From: Eikenella sp963515595
Lineage (GTDB): Bacteria; Pseudomonadota; Gammaproteobacteria; Burkholderiales; Neisseriaceae
Length of the DNA stretch: 33,382 nucleotides
NCBI GenBank assembly: GCA_963515595.1
Contig: CAUPYH010000010.1
Location: 1-33,382, forward strand
Reading direction: 5' to 3'
In this document: one piece after another, positions 32,560 through 33,382 of the stretch
Numbering within the stretch: the stretch's first letter is position 1
How the letters are laid out: each line of letters begins with the position of its first letter
Position numbers and translations under genes: made by a program
Notes under the pieces: generated by a model
What the model saw: only the letters and a program-made list of their open reading frames with translations
What the model was told of the DNA's origin: nothing
The model's database searches: none

Positions 32560-33382
32560 ATGACCACCCATTTAGGTTTTCCGCTGGAAACCGTTGCCGT
32601 TTTCGTTGTCCTCTCCGTGGGCGCGATTGCCATTGATCTGTTTGCCCACCGCAACGACCAGCCCATGTCGCTCAAAAGCGCCGCGCTGTGGTCGGTGTTT
32701 TGGATTGCGGTATCGCTGGCGTTCGGCGGCTATTTGTGGTTCCACCACGGCAGCGAGACGGCCAGCCTGTTTTTCACCGGTTATGCGCTGGAGAAAGTGC
32801 TGTCGGTGGACAACCTATTCGTGATTATGGCCGTGTTTTCCTGGTTTAAAATCCCGGAGGCCTACCGCCACCGTGTGCTGTATTGGGGCATCATCGGCGC
32901 GATTGTGTTCCGCATGGTGTTCGTGGCTATCGGCACCGGCCTGATGGCGCTGGGGTCTTATGTGGAGCTCGTGTTTGCCGCGGTGGTGGGCTGGACGGGC
33001 ATCATAATGCTGCGCCGCGATGAAGAGGAAGAAGCCAATGAAGACTACTCCGAACACCTGGCCTACCGCTGGGTACACCGCTTCTTCCCGGTATGGCCGC
33101 GCCTCCACGGGCACAATTTCTTCCTGCGCAGCCACGAGCTCACCGAAGCCTGCCGCCAAAATCCCGACGTGCACCTCGAGCCGGCCGGCGAAGACCTGAA
33201 ACACCCGGAGCAGAACCACCCGCAGCCGGTGAAGAAAGGCGCACTGGTGGCCACGCCGCTGTTTTTGTGTTTGGCCATTATTGAAATTTCCGATGTGATG
33301 TTTGCCTTCGACAGCGTACCGGCGGTAATTGCCGTATCCAAAGAGCCGCTGATTGTGTACAGCGCCATGATGTTCGCCATCC
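32560..33382 (+). CDS. TerC-family integral membrane protein, 3' end outside the window
   Basis: 274 codons are visible, open at the right edge. The start ATG at 32560 follows AAGGATTCCC. Several membrane spans are evident: FPLETVAVFVVLSVGAIAIDLF, LWSVFWIAVSLAFGGYLWF, the TerC signature GYALEKVLSVDNLFVIMAVFSWFKIP with acidic residues, VLYWGIIGAIVFRMVFVAIG and FLCLAIIEISDVMFAFDSVPAVIAVS. A charged cytoplasmic loop of about 90 residues separates the two conserved halves. The family includes Alx/TerC, linked to manganese export and tellurite resistance; which substrate this one handles cannot be told. Confidence 0.9.
   Translation, partial: MTTHLGFPLETVAVFVVLSVGAIAIDLFAHRNDQPMSLKSAALWSVFWIAVSLAFGGYLWFHHGSETASLFFTGYALEKVLSVDNLFVIMAVFSWFKIPEAYRHRVLYWGIIGAIVFRMVFVAIGTGLMALGSYVELVFAAVVGWTGIIMLRRDEEEEANEDYSEHLAYRWVHRFFPVWPRLHGHNFFLRSHELTEACRQNPDVHLEPAGEDLKHPEQNHPQPVKKGALVATPLFLCLAIIEISDVMFAFDSVPAVIAVSKEPLIVYSAMMFAI

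Overview
The window looks like a chromosome segment of an Eikenella-type member of the Neisseriaceae. The evidence is the 12-mer AGGCTACCTGAA or its complement, which I count by hand about 33 times as exact copies. This is the Eikenella dialect of the DNA uptake sequence (AG-eikDUS). Many copies form inverted pairs behind genes. The core gene set (aroA, recN, ftsY, mltA, mutS, ppsA/ppsR, NudB) is ordinary for a beta-proteobacterium.

Layout. 1-1000: an AT-rich accessory patch with two small minus-strand genes of unknown function, each followed by a copy of a degenerate direct repeat. 1115-1357: the first quarter of an alanine racemase gene, broken off. 1431-6055: aroA, recN and ftsY, all minus. 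6183-10424: a tight five-gene minus-strand operon encoding a membrane-anchored FimV-like TPR protein, a degenerate receiver-domain protein, an MglA-type small GTPase, a roadblock-like protein and a roadblock/LC7 protein. It reads as a cell-polarity or surface-motility control module. 10645-11964: mltA. 12217-14811: mutS (plus). 15113-15568: a small lipoprotein.

15650-24823: a complete-looking filamentous (inovirus) prophage of about 9.2 kb, related to the Neisseria MDA/Nf phages. It carries a replication initiator, small early genes, a major coat protein, minor coat candidates, a Zot/pI assembly ATPase, a TspB-like adsorption protein, a DUF2523 protein and, at the right end, an IS110/Piv-type DEDD recombinase. 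The element is bounded by an 11-bp core, ACGGTATCTTT, and a third copy lies in the leader of the recombinase gene next to a strongly foldable 80-nt segment that could be a bridge RNA. A 230-bp non-coding region inside the phage holds a long hairpin and two overlapping perfect palindromes, which is a candidate origin or packaging signal. The prophage holds only one exact uptake sequence in 9.2 kb.

24847-33382: CinA-type NMN amidohydrolase, NudB and an MscS-family channel, rsuA and ppsR (all minus), then ppsA, an unknown gene and the start of a TerC-family membrane protein (plus). PpsR and PpsA are divergently transcribed, and PpsR is the known post-translational regulator of PpsA.

The two places most worth further work are the recombinase-bearing filamentous prophage with its structured leader RNA, and the FimV-like/GTPase/roadblock operon. 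All calls come from reading the sequence and from remembered family features; no database search was run.
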